Shown here: one piece after another, positions 47,030-57,300 of the stretch
Position numbering within the stretch: the first letter of the stretch is position 1
Layout: each line of letters begins with the position of its first letter
NCBI GenBank assembly: GCA_002070955.1
Contig: MWEK01000017.1
Span: 34,176-98,175, forward strand
DNA length: 64,000 nt
From: Planctomycetes bacterium ADurb.Bin069
GTDB lineage: Bacteria; Planctomycetota; UBA8108; UBA8890; UBA8898
Direction: 5' to 3'
Translations under genes and position numbers: made by a program
Notes under the pieces: generated by a model
The model's database searches: none
Seen by the model: only the letters and a program-made list of their open reading frames with translations
What the model was told of the DNA's origin: nothing

Positions 47030-48493
47030 ATGAACTTCGAACCCATCGACAACTGCGCCGCGCACCGCTGCCTTTCTCGGCGCCGCTTCCTGGCGGCCGC
47101 CGCCGCGGCGCCCGCCGCCTACGCCGCGGCCTCAGGCGCCGCGCTGCCGCGGGACGCCGCCGCCATCGCGGCTCAGGGTCCCGGCGCGGCGGCCGTGACG
47201 CGCGTCAAGGCGGCCTTCGTCCGAAGGAAAGGCGAGTACGGCATGCGCTGGCCGGGCGCCGTCTACGACGGCGAGAAGGCGCGCGGCGCCTACACCGAAG
47301 CGCTCCGCGCGGCGGCGAAGGCCCTCGCCATCGAGATCGACCTGCGGCCGGCTCCGCTCCACAGCCTGGACGAATCGAGGGCCTGGGTCGCGGAAGCCAA
47401 GGCTTCCGGGCCGGACGGGCTCCTCGTCCTGCTCCTCGACCGCCAGGAGCATGCGTGGCCCACCGCGGCGCTCGCCGCCGACAGCGGCCTCCCCACCATC
47501 GTTCATGCGCCGCTCGGCACGGCTTTCACCACCAACACGGCGCCCCTCGCCAACCGCCGGGGCTGCGTCATCCTGGGCACCGATGACTTCGACGAGGTCG
47601 TGACGGGCCTGAAGATGTTCCGAGCCCGCCGCAAACTCGCCGAGATGCGCTACGTGGTGCTCAAGGGCGCCGCGCGCAGGGAAGCCAGGGTGCCTCATCT
47701 CGGCACGCGCCTCCAATACGTGCCGGCTTCGGACTTCCTCGATGAGTACCTCAAGACCCCCGACACCGACGAGATCAAGGCCCTCGCCCAGGCCTATATC
47801 AACGGCGCCGCGGGCATCGCGAGCGGCACGCCCCGGGATGTCTTGAACGGCATCAAGAGTTACGTCGTCGCGCGCGCCCTCCTCGCCCGCGAGAAGGGCG
47901 ACGGCATCACCATGGACTGCCTGGGCGCTCTCGGCGCCAGCCCGGTGAGTCTGCCCTGCATTTCCTGGTCGCACCTGCTCGACCAGGGGATTCCGGCGGC
48001 GTGCGAGGCCGACCTCAACGCCGCGACGACCCACGCCCTCGCGCTCTACCTCCTCGGCGTGCCCGGCTTCCAGCAGGACCCGGTGGCCGACACTTCCCGC
48101 GGAACGTTGATCGGCGCCCATTGCACCTGTCCGACCCGCCTGCGCGGGCCGGACGCCCCGCCGCTCCCGTACGATATCAGGCACCATCACGGCAGCCGCG
48201 ACGCTGTGCCGCGCCCGGTCTGGGAGGTGGGGCAGCGCATGACGGTCGTCCAGTTCGTGCTCGGCGCGGATGAAACCACGCCGCCGCGCCTCATCATCGC
48301 CACGGGCTCCGTCGTCGGAAACCGCGCCGTGCCGCCCGCGGGCGGCTGCGTCGTCTCGGTCGAGTGCGCGCTGGACGGGGTGGAGGACTGCCTCGCCTTC
48401 CCCGGCTTTCACCAGCTTTTCCTGTACGGCGACCACAAGCGCACGCTGCTGGCGTACTGCCGGCTTTTCGGCATCGAGCCCATGGTCGTCTAG
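47030..48493 (+). CDS. Tat-exported FucI/AraA-like sugar isomerase homologue
   Basis: This is a 487-residue protein with a twin-arginine signal (LSRRRFLAAAAAAPAAYAA). The remainder looks like the L-fucose/L-arabinose isomerase superfamily. It has an N-terminal region with SGPDGLLVLLLDRQEHAWP, then a DCLG motif near residue 303 and a C-terminal half with EADLNAATTHALALYLLG, GAHCTCPTRL and IRHHHGSRDAVPRPVW. Metal-binding histidines and acidic residues are present, but export is unusual for such enzymes. Function is therefore uncertain: an exported isomerase or a sugar-binding relative. The start has GGGGGAGG five bases upstream. Confidence 0.65.
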   Translation: MNFEPIDNCAAHRCLSRRRFLAAAAAAPAAYAAASGAALPRDAAAIAAQGPGAAAVTRVKAAFVRRKGEYGMRWPGAVYDGEKARGAYTEALRAAAKALAIEIDLRPAPLHSLDESRAWVAEAKASGPDGLLVLLLDRQEHAWPTAALAADSGLPTIVHAPLGTAFTTNTAPLANRRGCVILGTDDFDEVVTGLKMFRARRKLAEMRYVVLKGAARREARVPHLGTRLQYVPASDFLDEYLKTPDTDEIKALAQAYINGAAGIASGTPRDVLNGIKSYVVARALLAREKGDGITMDCLGALGASPVSLPCISWSHLLDQGIPAACEADLNAATTHALALYLLGVPGFQQDPVADTSRGTLIGAHCTCPTRLRGPDAPPLPYDIRHHHGSRDAVPRPVWEVGQRMTVVQFVLGADETTPPRLIIATGSVVGNRAVPPAGGCVVSVECALDGVEDCLAFPGFHQLFLYGDHKRTLLAYCRLFGIEPMVV

Positions 48494-48514
48494 GCGGGGC
48501 CGCGCGCGACCGGG

Positions 48515-48533
48515 GCGCGGGCGTCTCCCGCGC
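48515..48533 (+). terminator. GC-rich hairpin after the isomerase-like gene
   Basis: GCGCGGG pairs with CCCGCGC across a 5-base loop, 22 bases past the stop. A run of five T lies 14 bases further (48547-48551), too far for a textbook intrinsic terminator. The next gene is convergent. Confidence 0.4.
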
Positions 48534-48550
48534 GGGTTCGAGGCCGGTTT

Positions 48551-48934
48551 TTATCCTGGCGCCGGCGCCGCGCGCAGGACGACTTTTTCACCGGCGCGCA
48601 CGCCCCGGAAACGCGTCGCATCGCCGATCACCCTGCCCACGATGTTCACGGGACCTGCCGCGCGCGGCGCGGCGCCCGTGCTCGCGGGCGTGCGGCCGAA
48701 GAAGATACAGAACGCCCGCCCCGGCTCCCAGTAACCGAGTTCGCCGATATCCACCTCGACGCGCGCCTCGGGCTCGCACGCCATTTCCAGCGGGATCCGA
48801 AAATAGATCTCCTCCCCCCAAAGGTTCGCTTGCCCCTCCATGGGGAGCGCCTCCCAGATGCGCCGCGCGCTGGGGCCATCGTTCAGTTCCGCCGCGAGGG
48901 ACACCCCGCCCGCCGTGATCGTGATGGCACGCAT
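48551..48934 (-). CDS. Cyclophilin-like TM1367-type protein
   Basis: This small 127-residue cytoplasmic beta-barrel protein has motifs ARRIWEALPMEGQANLWGEEIYF and ELGYWEPGRAFCIFFGRTP. These match the cyclophilin-like fold first seen in Thermotoga TM1367. Members are often encoded near sugar or amino-acid catabolism genes and their activity is unknown. The start has GGAAGGAG six bases upstream, and TTGCCG-N17-CATGAT (48996-48968) may be its promoter. Confidence 0.7.
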   Translation of the reverse strand: MRAITITAGGVSLAAELNDGPSARRIWEALPMEGQANLWGEEIYFRIPLEMACEPEARVEVDIGELGYWEPGRAFCIFFGRTPASTGAAPRAAGPVNIVGRVIGDATRFRGVRAGEKVVLRAAPAPG

Positions 48935-49031
48935 GAAACGCTCCTTCCGGCGCCCGCCGGCGCCATCATCATGGCGTGCCGCCGCCGCGCCGGCAAGCGC
49001 CGGCGGGGCGATGCCGCGCGACGCTCGAGCC

Positions 49032-49060
49032 TTTACACCCTTCAGGATCGGTGCGAGAAT
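49032..49060 (+). promoter_or_regulatory. Promoter for the spermidine-synthase-like fusion
   Basis: TTTACA (49032-49037), 17-base spacer, GAGAAT (49055-49060). It makes an upstream ATG at 49011 unlikely and supports the GTG at 49122 as start. Confidence 0.5.
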
Positions 49061-49121
49061 CGCTCCTGCGCCGGCGTGGGAATGGGTTGACGGCCGGCGG
49101 CAAACCGCGGAACGCAGAGTC

Positions 49122-52055
49122 GTGCACAAAGGCGGGGAGCGCGCGCCGATCCTGTTCTTCTTCCTCGCTTCCGGGGCGGCCGGGCTTATACTCCAGGTCG
49201 TCTGGGCGCGGGTTCTCGGCATCGTGTTCGGCAACACGGTCTACGCCGCGAGCATCGTCCTGGCGGCGTTCATGCTCGGGTTGGCGCTCGGGAGCCTGTG
49301 CCTCGGCCGCCTCGCCGACCGCGCGGCGCGGCCGCTGGCGCTTTACGGCATCCTCGAGCTCGGCATCGGAGGGTACGCCCTTGCGTTTCCTTTCCTTGCC
49401 TCCGCGGCCCTCGACCTGTACGCCTGGTTTTACCACGCCGCCGCGCCGGGCGCCTTCGCCCTGAACGCGGCGCGGTTCCTCCTCGCGGCGGCGCTGCTCA
49501 TGCCTCCCACCTTCCTCATGGGCGGCACCCTGCCGGCGCTGGGGCGGCACCTGGCGCTGCGGAGCGGGAAACCGGCCCGCGAGGTCGGCGGTCTGTACGG
49601 CATCAATACCCTCGGCGCGCTGCTCGGATGCGTCCTCGCGGGCTTCGTGCTCATCCGAGCCTTCGGCGTCAGCGGCACGCTCTTCTGCGCGGGCGGCCTC
49701 GCGCTTCTCGTCGGCGGCGCCGCCCTCGCCATGGGTCTGCGCGCCCGCATGCCGCCTCCCCCGAAGCCCGCTTCCCTTCCCGCGCGTCCGCCGCGGACCG
49801 AAGAAGCCGCGTCGCGCGCGGCCCGCGCCTTCATCATGGCGGCCTTCGCCATCACGGGTTTCTGCGCCTTTGCCGCCGAGGTCCTCTGGACCCGCATCCT
49901 CCTCTTCGTCCTCGCCACGACCGCGTACTCCTTCGCGACCATGCTGGCGACCATCCTCGCCGGCATCGGCTTGGGCAGCCTCCTGGCCGTGCGCTTCATC
50001 CTGCCCCGCCTGAAGCGCCCGCTCCTGTGGTTCGGCGTCGTGGAAATCCTCGCGGGGCTCGCCATCCTGGCCTCGATGCCCCTTTTGGCGCGTCTCGGCG
50101 CCATCGACCTCTTCTTCACGCAGCGCTTCGCCGAGGCGGACGCAAGCTGGATTCTCTTCGTCCGGCTCCTCGACGCCGCCGCGGTGCTCTTCGCGCCGTG
50201 CCTGCTCATGGGCATGGCGTTCCCCATGCTGGCGAGCGCCTGCCTGCGCGGCGACGCGCCGCTCGGCGCGCGGATCGGCCGGCTGTACGCGGCCAACACC
50301 GCCGGGTGCGTCCTCGGCGCGTCGGCCGCGGGCTTCGTGCTGCTGCCGCTCCTGGGAACGGCCGCGAGCATGCTCGTCATCGTCGTCCTCAGTCTGCTCA
50401 CGGGCTTCGCCGCGGCCTGGAGCGCCCTCGCCCCGCGGGCCCGCCTCGTGCTGGGCGCCCCCGCGGCCGCCCTCGCCGCCGCCGCCGTGGTGCTGACGCC
50501 CTCCGACATCTTCCATGCGACCATCAACACGTTCCACCACCCGAGCACCATCATCTTCCTGGAGGAACACCCCGCCGCAACCGTCTCGGTGCACGAATTC
50601 GCCAACGGCGAACGCCTGATCGCCGCGGACGGCATCAACGTGGCGGGGCTGGACTTCATGCTGCGCACGACGCAGAAGCTCCAGGGCTACATTCCGCTGC
50701 TCCTGCACCCGAATCCCCGGCGGGTCGTTCAGATCGGGTTCGGAAGCGGCGAAACCGCCCGCGTGGGCCTGGAATTCGGAGTGCCCGATTACACCGTGGT
50801 CGAAATCGCGCCGGCCGTCTTCCGCGCGGGCGTCCACTTCGAGGCCATCAACGGCGGCTCGCACCGGGACGAGCGCATCCGGCGGATCATCATGGACGGA
50901 AAGAACTTCGCGCTGCTTTCCCGAGAGCAGTTCGACATCATCATGAACGACTCGATCTTCCCGGGATCGAGCGGCAGTTCGGCGCTCTACACCGTGGATC
51001 ATTTCCGCAACTGCCGCGCGCGGCTCGCTCCGGGCGGCCTGTTTTCCTGCTGGGTGCCCCTCGATCTCAGGGCGCGCGAACTGCGCATGATCCTGAAGAG
51101 CTTTTTGGACGTCTTCCCCCACATGTCGCTCTGGGTCGCAAGCAACTGCCTCAACAAGCACGGCCTTCTGCTCGGCACCTTGGAGCCGCTGCGCATCGAC
51201 TGCGCGCGGATCGCCGCCGCCATGGACCGGCCCACGACGGCCCGGGACCTCAAGGAGATCGCCATCGACGATGTCTACGACCTGCTGGACTGCCACGTCG
51301 CCGACGCCGATGCGATCCGGGCCCTCGTCGCCCATGACCCCGTCAACACGGACGATCGGCCGCTGCTTGAGTTCGGCTGCGCCGTCAGGCCGCCCTGGGA
51401 ACTGTGCTGCATGGAAGTGCTCCACATGCTCCGGCAGTGCCGCGTTCCCATCGCGCCGTACGTGACGAACTTCCCCCGCGAGGACGCCGGCAAGGCCGCC
51501 CTCGCCCGGCGGTTCGAGGCCACCAACTACATTTTCGAGGGGCAGTTCGCCCAGCTCGCCGGCTTCCCGGCCGACCGCCGGAAGAAGTTCGCGCAAGCCC
51601 TGGCCGCCAACCCCGGGGAAGCGCATGTGCGCACCTGCGAAGAGGAGTTGGACCGCGAGATCGCGGACCTCTCCGCCGCGCTGAGCGTCCACCCCGACAG
51701 CACTCAGCTGGCGCTGCGCCTGGCCGATCGGCTCTTCGCGGCCATGCGGAACGCGGAGGCGGCGCGGATCTACGCGCAACTCTGTCCCCAATCGCCGCCG
51801 CCCCCGCCCACCGCCTTCGTGCGTCTCGCCGAGATCCTGTACCGGGAATCCGAACCCGCGCGGGCGGAGGAGGTTCTCCGCGCCTGCCTGCGCCGGTGGC
51901 CCCGCGCCGCCGAGGCGCACGACCGGCTCGCCGGCATCTATCGCCGCCAGGGCAGGCAGGAGGAGGCGCTGCGCCACAGCGCCCGGGCCATGGAACTCGA
52001 GCCGGGCAATGAGCTCTACCGCCGCCACCGGGAGATGATCGCCGGCGGCCGCTGA
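49122..52055 (+). CDS. Membrane spermidine-synthase-like protein with TPR tail
   Basis: This 977-residue fusion begins with roughly 14 hydrophobic spans resembling a transporter-like membrane domain (for example LFFFLASGAAGLILQVVWARVLG and VEILAGLAILASMPLL). It continues at about residue 530 with a spermidine-synthase-type methyltransferase fold (RVVQIGFGSGETARVGLEFG then DYTVVEIAPAVF, and FDIIMNDSIFPGSSGSSALY). It ends with TPR-like helical repeats (residues ~840-975). This architecture is widespread in bacteria and lacks the evidence needed to say it makes polyamines. GTG start; the exact start is uncertain. It converges with the MFS gene nine bases away. Confidence 0.8.
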   Translation: MHKGGERAPILFFFLASGAAGLILQVVWARVLGIVFGNTVYAASIVLAAFMLGLALGSLCLGRLADRAARPLALYGILELGIGGYALAFPFLASAALDLYAWFYHAAAPGAFALNAARFLLAAALLMPPTFLMGGTLPALGRHLALRSGKPAREVGGLYGINTLGALLGCVLAGFVLIRAFGVSGTLFCAGGLALLVGGAALAMGLRARMPPPPKPASLPARPPRTEEAASRAARAFIMAAFAITGFCAFAAEVLWTRILLFVLATTAYSFATMLATILAGIGLGSLLAVRFILPRLKRPLLWFGVVEILAGLAILASMPLLARLGAIDLFFTQRFAEADASWILFVRLLDAAAVLFAPCLLMGMAFPMLASACLRGDAPLGARIGRLYAANTAGCVLGASAAGFVLLPLLGTAASMLVIVVLSLLTGFAAAWSALAPRARLVLGAPAAALAAAAVVLTPSDIFHATINTFHHPSTIIFLEEHPAATVSVHEFANGERLIAADGINVAGLDFMLRTTQKLQGYIPLLLHPNPRRVVQIGFGSGETARVGLEFGVPDYTVVEIAPAVFRAGVHFEAINGGSHRDERIRRIIMDGKNFALLSREQFDIIMNDSIFPGSSGSSALYTVDHFRNCRARLAPGGLFSCWVPLDLRARELRMILKSFLDVFPHMSLWVASNCLNKHGLLLGTLEPLRIDCARIAAAMDRPTTARDLKEIAIDDVYDLLDCHVADADAIRALVAHDPVNTDDRPLLEFGCAVRPPWELCCMEVLHMLRQCRVPIAPYVTNFPREDAGKAALARRFEATNYIFEGQFAQLAGFPADRRKKFAQALAANPGEAHVRTCEEELDREIADLSAALSVHPDSTQLALRLADRLFAAMRNAEAARIYAQLCPQSPPPPPTAFVRLAEILYRESEPARAEEVLRACLRRWPRAAEAHDRLAGIYRRQGRQEEALRHSARAMELEPGNELYRRHREMIAGGR

Positions 52056-52063
52056 CCGCGCCC

Positions 52064-53431
52064 TTACCGTCCCCAGCCGGCTTCGATCTCCTCCAGCGTC
52101 TTGCCCTTGGTTTCGGGCAGGCAGAACATGACGAACAGCAAGCTCGCCAAGCTGAAGCCCGCGTAAATCCAGAACGTCGCGGCGGGTCCGATCCCGTCCT
52201 TCAGCATGGGGAAAGTTTGCGTCACGACGTAATCCGCGAACCAAAGGAGCATGATCGAGACGCCCATGGCGCGCCCGCGCATCTTGGTGGGGAAGATCTC
52301 CGAATTGACGATCCACGACACGGGGCCCATGGCCATGGCGAAGGCGGCGACGAAGCCCAGCACGCCGGCCAGGAGCACGCCGCCGCCCAGGCCCAGGTGG
52401 AACGCGAACCCGATCCCGGCCAGTGTCGCGGCCTGCGCCGCGGTCCCGACCGCCAAGAGCGGCTTGCGCCCGAGACGATCGACCAAGGCGATGGAAACGA
52501 AGGTGAAGCCGAAGTTCACCAGCCCCACGATCACCGTCTGCCAGAACGCGGCGCTCGTCTCCGTGCCGGCCGCCTCGAAGACCTTGGGCGCATAGTACAT
52601 GATCGCATTGATGCCGCTCAGTTGGCTCAGGACCGCCAGGGTCGCGCCCAGGATCAAGGGCCGGAAGTAGCGCGGCGTCAAAAGCTCGGACCAGCGGCCC
52701 TCCTCCCGCGTGAGCGCCTCCTCAATTTGCGCCATTCCCCGCGCCGCGCTGGCGGCGCCGCCGATGCGCTCCAACACCGTCCGCCCCGCATCGCGCCGCC
52801 CCGCCTTGACGAGCCAGCGCGGGCTCTCGGGCACCGCCGCCAGGAGCGCCATGAAGGCCGCCGACGGCGCGATGAGCGCCGCGAACATCCAACGCCAGCC
52901 CGTCGCCGTGTTCCAGTCCGCATCGCCCCGGCCTTGAATCACCGAGTTCACGAAGAACGCGGCGGCGATGCCCACCACGATGGCCAGTTGATAGAGCGCC
53001 ACCAGGCGGCCGCGGATGCGCTCGGGCGCGATCTCGGCGATGTAGATCGGCGACAGAATCGACACGGCGCCGATGGCGATGCCGCCGGCGAAACGCGCCC
53101 ACCAGAAGGCGGTTAAGCTCTCGGGAATCGCCGTCGCATAGGACGACAGGCCGAACCCGAGGCCGCAGAGAAGCAGGCCCGTCCTGCGGCCCAGGCGATC
53201 CCCGGCCGGACCGGCAAGGAGCACCCCGGCCATGCAGCCTAGCAGCATCACGCCCGTCGCGAAGCCCAGGCCGCCGGCATCAAGGGCGAAATAGGCCTCC
53301 AGGTACTTGTTGGCGCCCGCGATCACCGCGGTGTCGTACCCGAACAGGAACCCGCCGAAGGCCGCCACGAGGCTCAAGAGCAGGACGTAGCCCACGTTCA
53401 GCTTCGATTCGGGAGGATCGTGCGCCATCAT
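52064..53431 (-). CDS. MFS sugar porter
   Basis: This 455-residue inner-membrane protein has about twelve spans and the sugar-porter signatures. These are FGGFLFGYDTAVIAG at the N-terminus, GDRLGRRTGLLL, YIAEIAPERIRGRLVALYQL, PESPRWLVKAGRRD, LVDRLGRKPLL and the end motif LPETKGKTLEEIE. It should be a proton-coupled monosaccharide importer of the XylE/GLUT type. AAAGGA six bases upstream supports the start; the next ATG codon in frame is one residue later. The catabolic genes in the region make hexose or pentose uptake plausible. Confidence 0.9.
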   Translation of the reverse strand: MMAHDPPESKLNVGYVLLLSLVAAFGGFLFGYDTAVIAGANKYLEAYFALDAGGLGFATGVMLLGCMAGVLLAGPAGDRLGRRTGLLLCGLGFGLSSYATAIPESLTAFWWARFAGGIAIGAVSILSPIYIAEIAPERIRGRLVALYQLAIVVGIAAAFFVNSVIQGRGDADWNTATGWRWMFAALIAPSAAFMALLAAVPESPRWLVKAGRRDAGRTVLERIGGAASAARGMAQIEEALTREEGRWSELLTPRYFRPLILGATLAVLSQLSGINAIMYYAPKVFEAAGTETSAAFWQTVIVGLVNFGFTFVSIALVDRLGRKPLLAVGTAAQAATLAGIGFAFHLGLGGGVLLAGVLGFVAAFAMAMGPVSWIVNSEIFPTKMRGRAMGVSIMLLWFADYVVTQTFPMLKDGIGPAATFWIYAGFSLASLLFVMFCLPETKGKTLEEIEAGWGR

Positions 53432-53556
53432 AAGAAATCCTTTCCGGCCGAGGGCTCCGCGCGTCCCGGCGGCACCCGGAAGCCGCCGCTCCTCCGGAGG
53501 CGCGCGGGCGGCCATCCTACGCACAAGACCGATCGAAGGGAAGGGGTTTTGGCCGC

Positions 53557-54210
53557 CTAGGCGTTCGAGGCGTCGATCGCCGCCTCCTCCGTTGCCGCGC
53601 CCGCTTCGTGGAGCAGCGCCCGGTACCAGGCCGTCGCCGCGGCCAACTTCGGCGCGAGCCCGTCGCACGCCCAGACCACCGAGAGCGTTCGCCGGGTCTC
53701 CGGGCCGGTTTTCGTCCGCTGCGCGTCCTTGACCGCGTTCGCGCACGGCCCGCGCGCATCGCGGACGCACGGCAAGCCCTCCACGGCGATCGTTTGGCCC
53801 GAAACGTTGAAAACATACGCCTCGCCCGCCGCCGCGACGGCAATGGAAAGAGGCGGCGCGGTCAAGTCAAGATCGATCACGCTGATCGGAAGCCCACTGT
53901 GGAGCGACACGGCGTTGCAGGCGTCGACGGCCAAGTTGATCGGCGCGAGCGCGCCTTCCCCCGCCGCCCTGACCAAGTATTCGGAGGCCGGCTTCCCGCG
54001 CCCCGTGGGTTTATAGCCCCGGCGGCGCAGGAGATCGCGGATCGCGGCGCGGGTCTCCTCATCGCGGCTAAGCGGGGCCGCCGCATCGAGGGCCAAAAGC
54101 GCCGCGAGCCGCGGCGCGGAAGGCATCCGGCCGAGCGGCTGCGGAAAACAGGTCGCGAACACGCCGCACGCAAGGTCGGGATAGGGCTCGATGCGCAAGC
54201 TGAAAGTCAT
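53557..54210 (-). CDS. B3/B4 domain protein (free-standing tRNA-synthetase-type editing fold)
   Basis: This 217-residue cytoplasmic protein has a core with GKPASEYLVRAA, INLAVDACNAVSLHSGLPISVIDLD and FNVSGQTIAVEGLPCVRDA. These match the B3/B4 domain found in the beta subunit of phenylalanyl-tRNA synthetase and in free-standing relatives that may hydrolyse mischarged tRNA. The promoter TTGCGC-N16-TAGGAT (54244-54217) is so close that the mRNA would begin at about the ATG, with GGGG just before it. It is followed by 125 bases without a gene before the MFS gene. Confidence 0.8.
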   Translation of the reverse strand: MTFSLRIEPYPDLACGVFATCFPQPLGRMPSAPRLAALLALDAAAPLSRDEETRAAIRDLLRRRGYKPTGRGKPASEYLVRAAGEGALAPINLAVDACNAVSLHSGLPISVIDLDLTAPPLSIAVAAAGEAYVFNVSGQTIAVEGLPCVRDARGPCANAVKDAQRTKTGPETRRTLSVVWACDGLAPKLAAATAWYRALLHEAGAATEEAAIDASNA

Positions 54211-54216
54211 GCCCCT

Positions 54217-54244
54217 ATCCTAGGGAACGGCGCCGCGCGCGCAA
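54217..54244 (-). promoter_or_regulatory. Promoter for the B3/B4 protein, near-leaderless
   Basis: Minus strand TTGCGC (54244-54239), 16-base spacer, TAGGAT (54222-54217). The -10 ends seven bases before the ATG at 54210. Confidence 0.5.
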
Positions 54245-54292
54245 GAGCGGACCGCAACCGTCCCGGCCGGTTCGATCCTTCGCCAACGAGCA

Positions 54293-54322
54293 ACGGGCCC
54301 GGGTCGCGCGACCCGGGCCCGT
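54293..54322 (-). terminator. Perfect 30-base palindrome after the giant repeat gene
   Basis: ACGGGCCCGGGTCG followed by CG and CGACCCGGGCCCGT is a perfect palindrome with a 14-bp stem, 24 bases past the stop codon at 54347. The U tract is poor, so it may be a transcript stabiliser or terminator. Confidence 0.6.
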
Positions 54323-54346
54323 CGTCCGCCCCGAGCGGATCCGCGC

Positions 54347-57300
54347 CTACGGCTTGCACTGCGTCGCGCAGGCCGGCAGGCCGCTTACCTGAGCCGGGAA
54401 GTACGGGATGCCTTTGGCGTCGACGCCGTCGGCGGCATAGCCCCTGCAAACGTTGTTCGCCGCCGTGATCGTGCTGCCGTCGGGCGCAAGCATCGGCTGC
54501 CCGCTGAAGAGATACCCGAGGATCTTGACCGCGTCGGCGATGTTGAGGGCGTTGTCATCGTTCGTGTCCGCGGCTTTCGCGCAGATGGGCGGCTTCCCGC
54601 CGGCGAAGAGATATTGGAGGAGCGCCACCGCATCGGCGATGTTGACGTTGGCGTCGCCGTTGACGTTGCCCATCCACACATAGATGTCCGTCGAGGGCTC
54701 CCCACCCGAAGTCTTGTCCATGAGCCACATGATGATCTCGGCCGCCACGGCGCCCTTCGGGTCGGGTCTACTCATGGTCTGATAGACGGGGATCAGGCGG
54801 CCGCGGTTGCCGTCCCGGACGATAACGGGATCGGCCCGCGTGCCGGACTCGCCCTGGGCGAGCACGGCCTCAGCGAACCACGCGCCTCCGAGGGCGTCGA
54901 GCGGCAGCGGGCGGTCAGTCACGAAATCGGACAGGCTCGGCGCGATCGCGGTTCCCTCCGCCGTGACTTCCACGGGCGTGTCTTGTCCCCACATGGTGAT
55001 TGCGGGTAAATCCATCATGTTCTGGAGCCCGCCCACATCGTTGTTCGGGGTGGAAACATAGAACATGTAGTCGGCGTGGTTCATGATCACATCGCCGTCG
55101 GTGGATTCGATGAAGAGCTCGGCGACGGAGCCGTCAGGCTCCGCGTTTCCCGCGGGATACAGCGCGTCCGGGAAATACCCGTAGAGGATCAGGACATCCA
55201 GCTTTCCGTTGTTCGTCCGGTCGTGCACCCACTCCGCGAGCGCGGCGGTGTCGGCGGCGTTCGCAAACAGCGTGCACGTGATCTCCGCATCCTCCAGCGC
55301 GTTCCTACAGACGCCGGCCTCCATGTCGGCCGAGTCCTTGCCGATCCAGCTCACCTGACCGGTGTAGATCGCCACTTCGCCCTTGCGGACCTTGGCATCG
55401 GCCAGCACCCGCACCGGCAGCGTCCCGTTCGCGAGGCCCGCCGTGGAAGCCGTCACGGTGACCAGCCCCGGATTGGGGTCCTTGAAGTAGAACACCGCGG
55501 ACTCGCTGCCCGCCGGAATGGTCACCGACGTCACCGTGCCATCGAAACTGCCGTTGCGCGCCAGATCGAAGACACCGGTCGCGGAACTCTTGGCCAGGTT
55601 CACGACCATCGCGGTTTCGGCCGCGAACGGGATGCCTCCCGCGCCCTGGATTCTGACCGTAACTTGCATGGGCCAGCCTTCCAGAACCTCGGGCTTGTCG
55701 CCGGCCAGTCCGAGTTCTGTCGGGCCGCCCAACTCCTTCTGCATGAGCCAAGCGATGATCTCGGCCCCGACGGCGCCCATCGGGTCGGGCTGATTAGCGG
55801 ACTGGAACACGGGAATCAGGCGGCCGCGGGAACCGTCCCGCACAACGACGGGATCCGCCCGGGTTCCATCAACGTTCTCGGCCAGCGCGGCCTCCACGAT
55901 CCAGTCGCCCGCGAGCTCATCGAGATGGAGCGGGCGGTCGCTCAGGTGGTTGACGAGGTGCTTGGCGATGGCGCGTCCCTCGGCCGTCACCGTCATGGGG
56001 GTGTTGTCGGGCCCCATGTTGATGCCCGGGATATCCATCAGGTTCTGGAGAGCGGCCGGCCCGTTGTCCGCCCCGTCCATGCTCGACATGTAAAACATCC
56101 AGTCTGCGTGGTTCATGATCGCATCGCCGTCGGCCGATTCGATGAAGCGTTCGGCGACGGAGCCGTCAGGCTGCGTGTTGCCGGGGGGATAGAGGCTATT
56201 GGGAAGGCGCCCGTAAAGGACTAGGACGTCCAGCTTGCCGTCGCCCGTTTTGTCGCTCACCCACTCCGCAAGGGCGGCCTCGTCGGCGGCGTTCCGGAAC
56301 CACGTGACGGCGATGCCGGCGCTCGCCAGGCTGTCCCGGCACATCTGCGCCTCCACGTCCGCCACCGCCTTGTCAATCCAGTGCGTCCCTCCCGTGTAGA
56401 TTGCCACATCCCCGCCGGCCGCGAAGCTGCGCGGGATCACGTTCAACTTCACGCTTCCCGCGGCGAGCCCCGCCGCCGACGCGGTAAGGGTGGGCGTGCC
56501 CGAGGTCGGATCCTTGTAGTAGAAGACCGCCGCGCTTTCGCCCGCGGCCACCGTGACGGATGTCACCGTGCCGTTGTAGTTTCCGTCCCGCAGGACATCG
56601 AAGCGGCCCAAAGCCGAACTCGTTGCCAAGGAGATCACCTTGGCCGCCGTGACCGGAGCCGGGCTGCCGATTTCGTTCTGCACTCGAACGACGAGCCTCA
56701 ACGGCCGCTCCTGGTAGACCGTCGTCTTCCCCACAAGGCCAAGTTGGACGGGAGTGCCCAGGGAAATCCCGTAAAGCCCGGCAATGACCTCGGCCGCCAC
56801 CGCGCCCTTGGGGTCGGGCCGGTTGGGATACTGGAAGATGGGGACCAGGCGTCCGCGGTTGCCGTCCCTGACAATGACGGGTTCCGCCCGGGTACCCGAT
56901 ACATCCTCGGCCAACGCCGCCTCGACGAACCAGTCGTTCGCCAAGAGATCCACATGTAGGGGGCGCGCGGTCGATAAAAAGAGCGCGGCGCCCTGGTAAT
57001 CAGCGAGGCTCGGCGCTATGTTCGCGCCGTCCGGCGTCACGGCCACGCGCCAATCATTCCACATGTTGATGCCCGGGAGGTCCATTATGTTCCGGAGGGC
57101 TGCGTCGCCGTTGTTCGGGCTGGAGATGTAGAACATGTAGTCGCCGTGATTGATAATCGTGTCGCCGTCCGTCGATTCGATGAAGAGCTCGGCGATGGAA
57201 CCGTCCGGCTCCGTGTTTCCAGGGGCGTAGATAGTCTCAGGGAGGTATCCGTACAGGATCAGGACATCCAGCTTCGCGTTGCCCGTCCTCTCGGTAATCC

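Noticed and set aside
48969..52316. A long minus-strand frame of about 1115 codons
   Set aside because: It is rich in R, E, G and H in the pattern of an antisense frame and has no recognisable domains; the plus-strand fusion has strong motifs.
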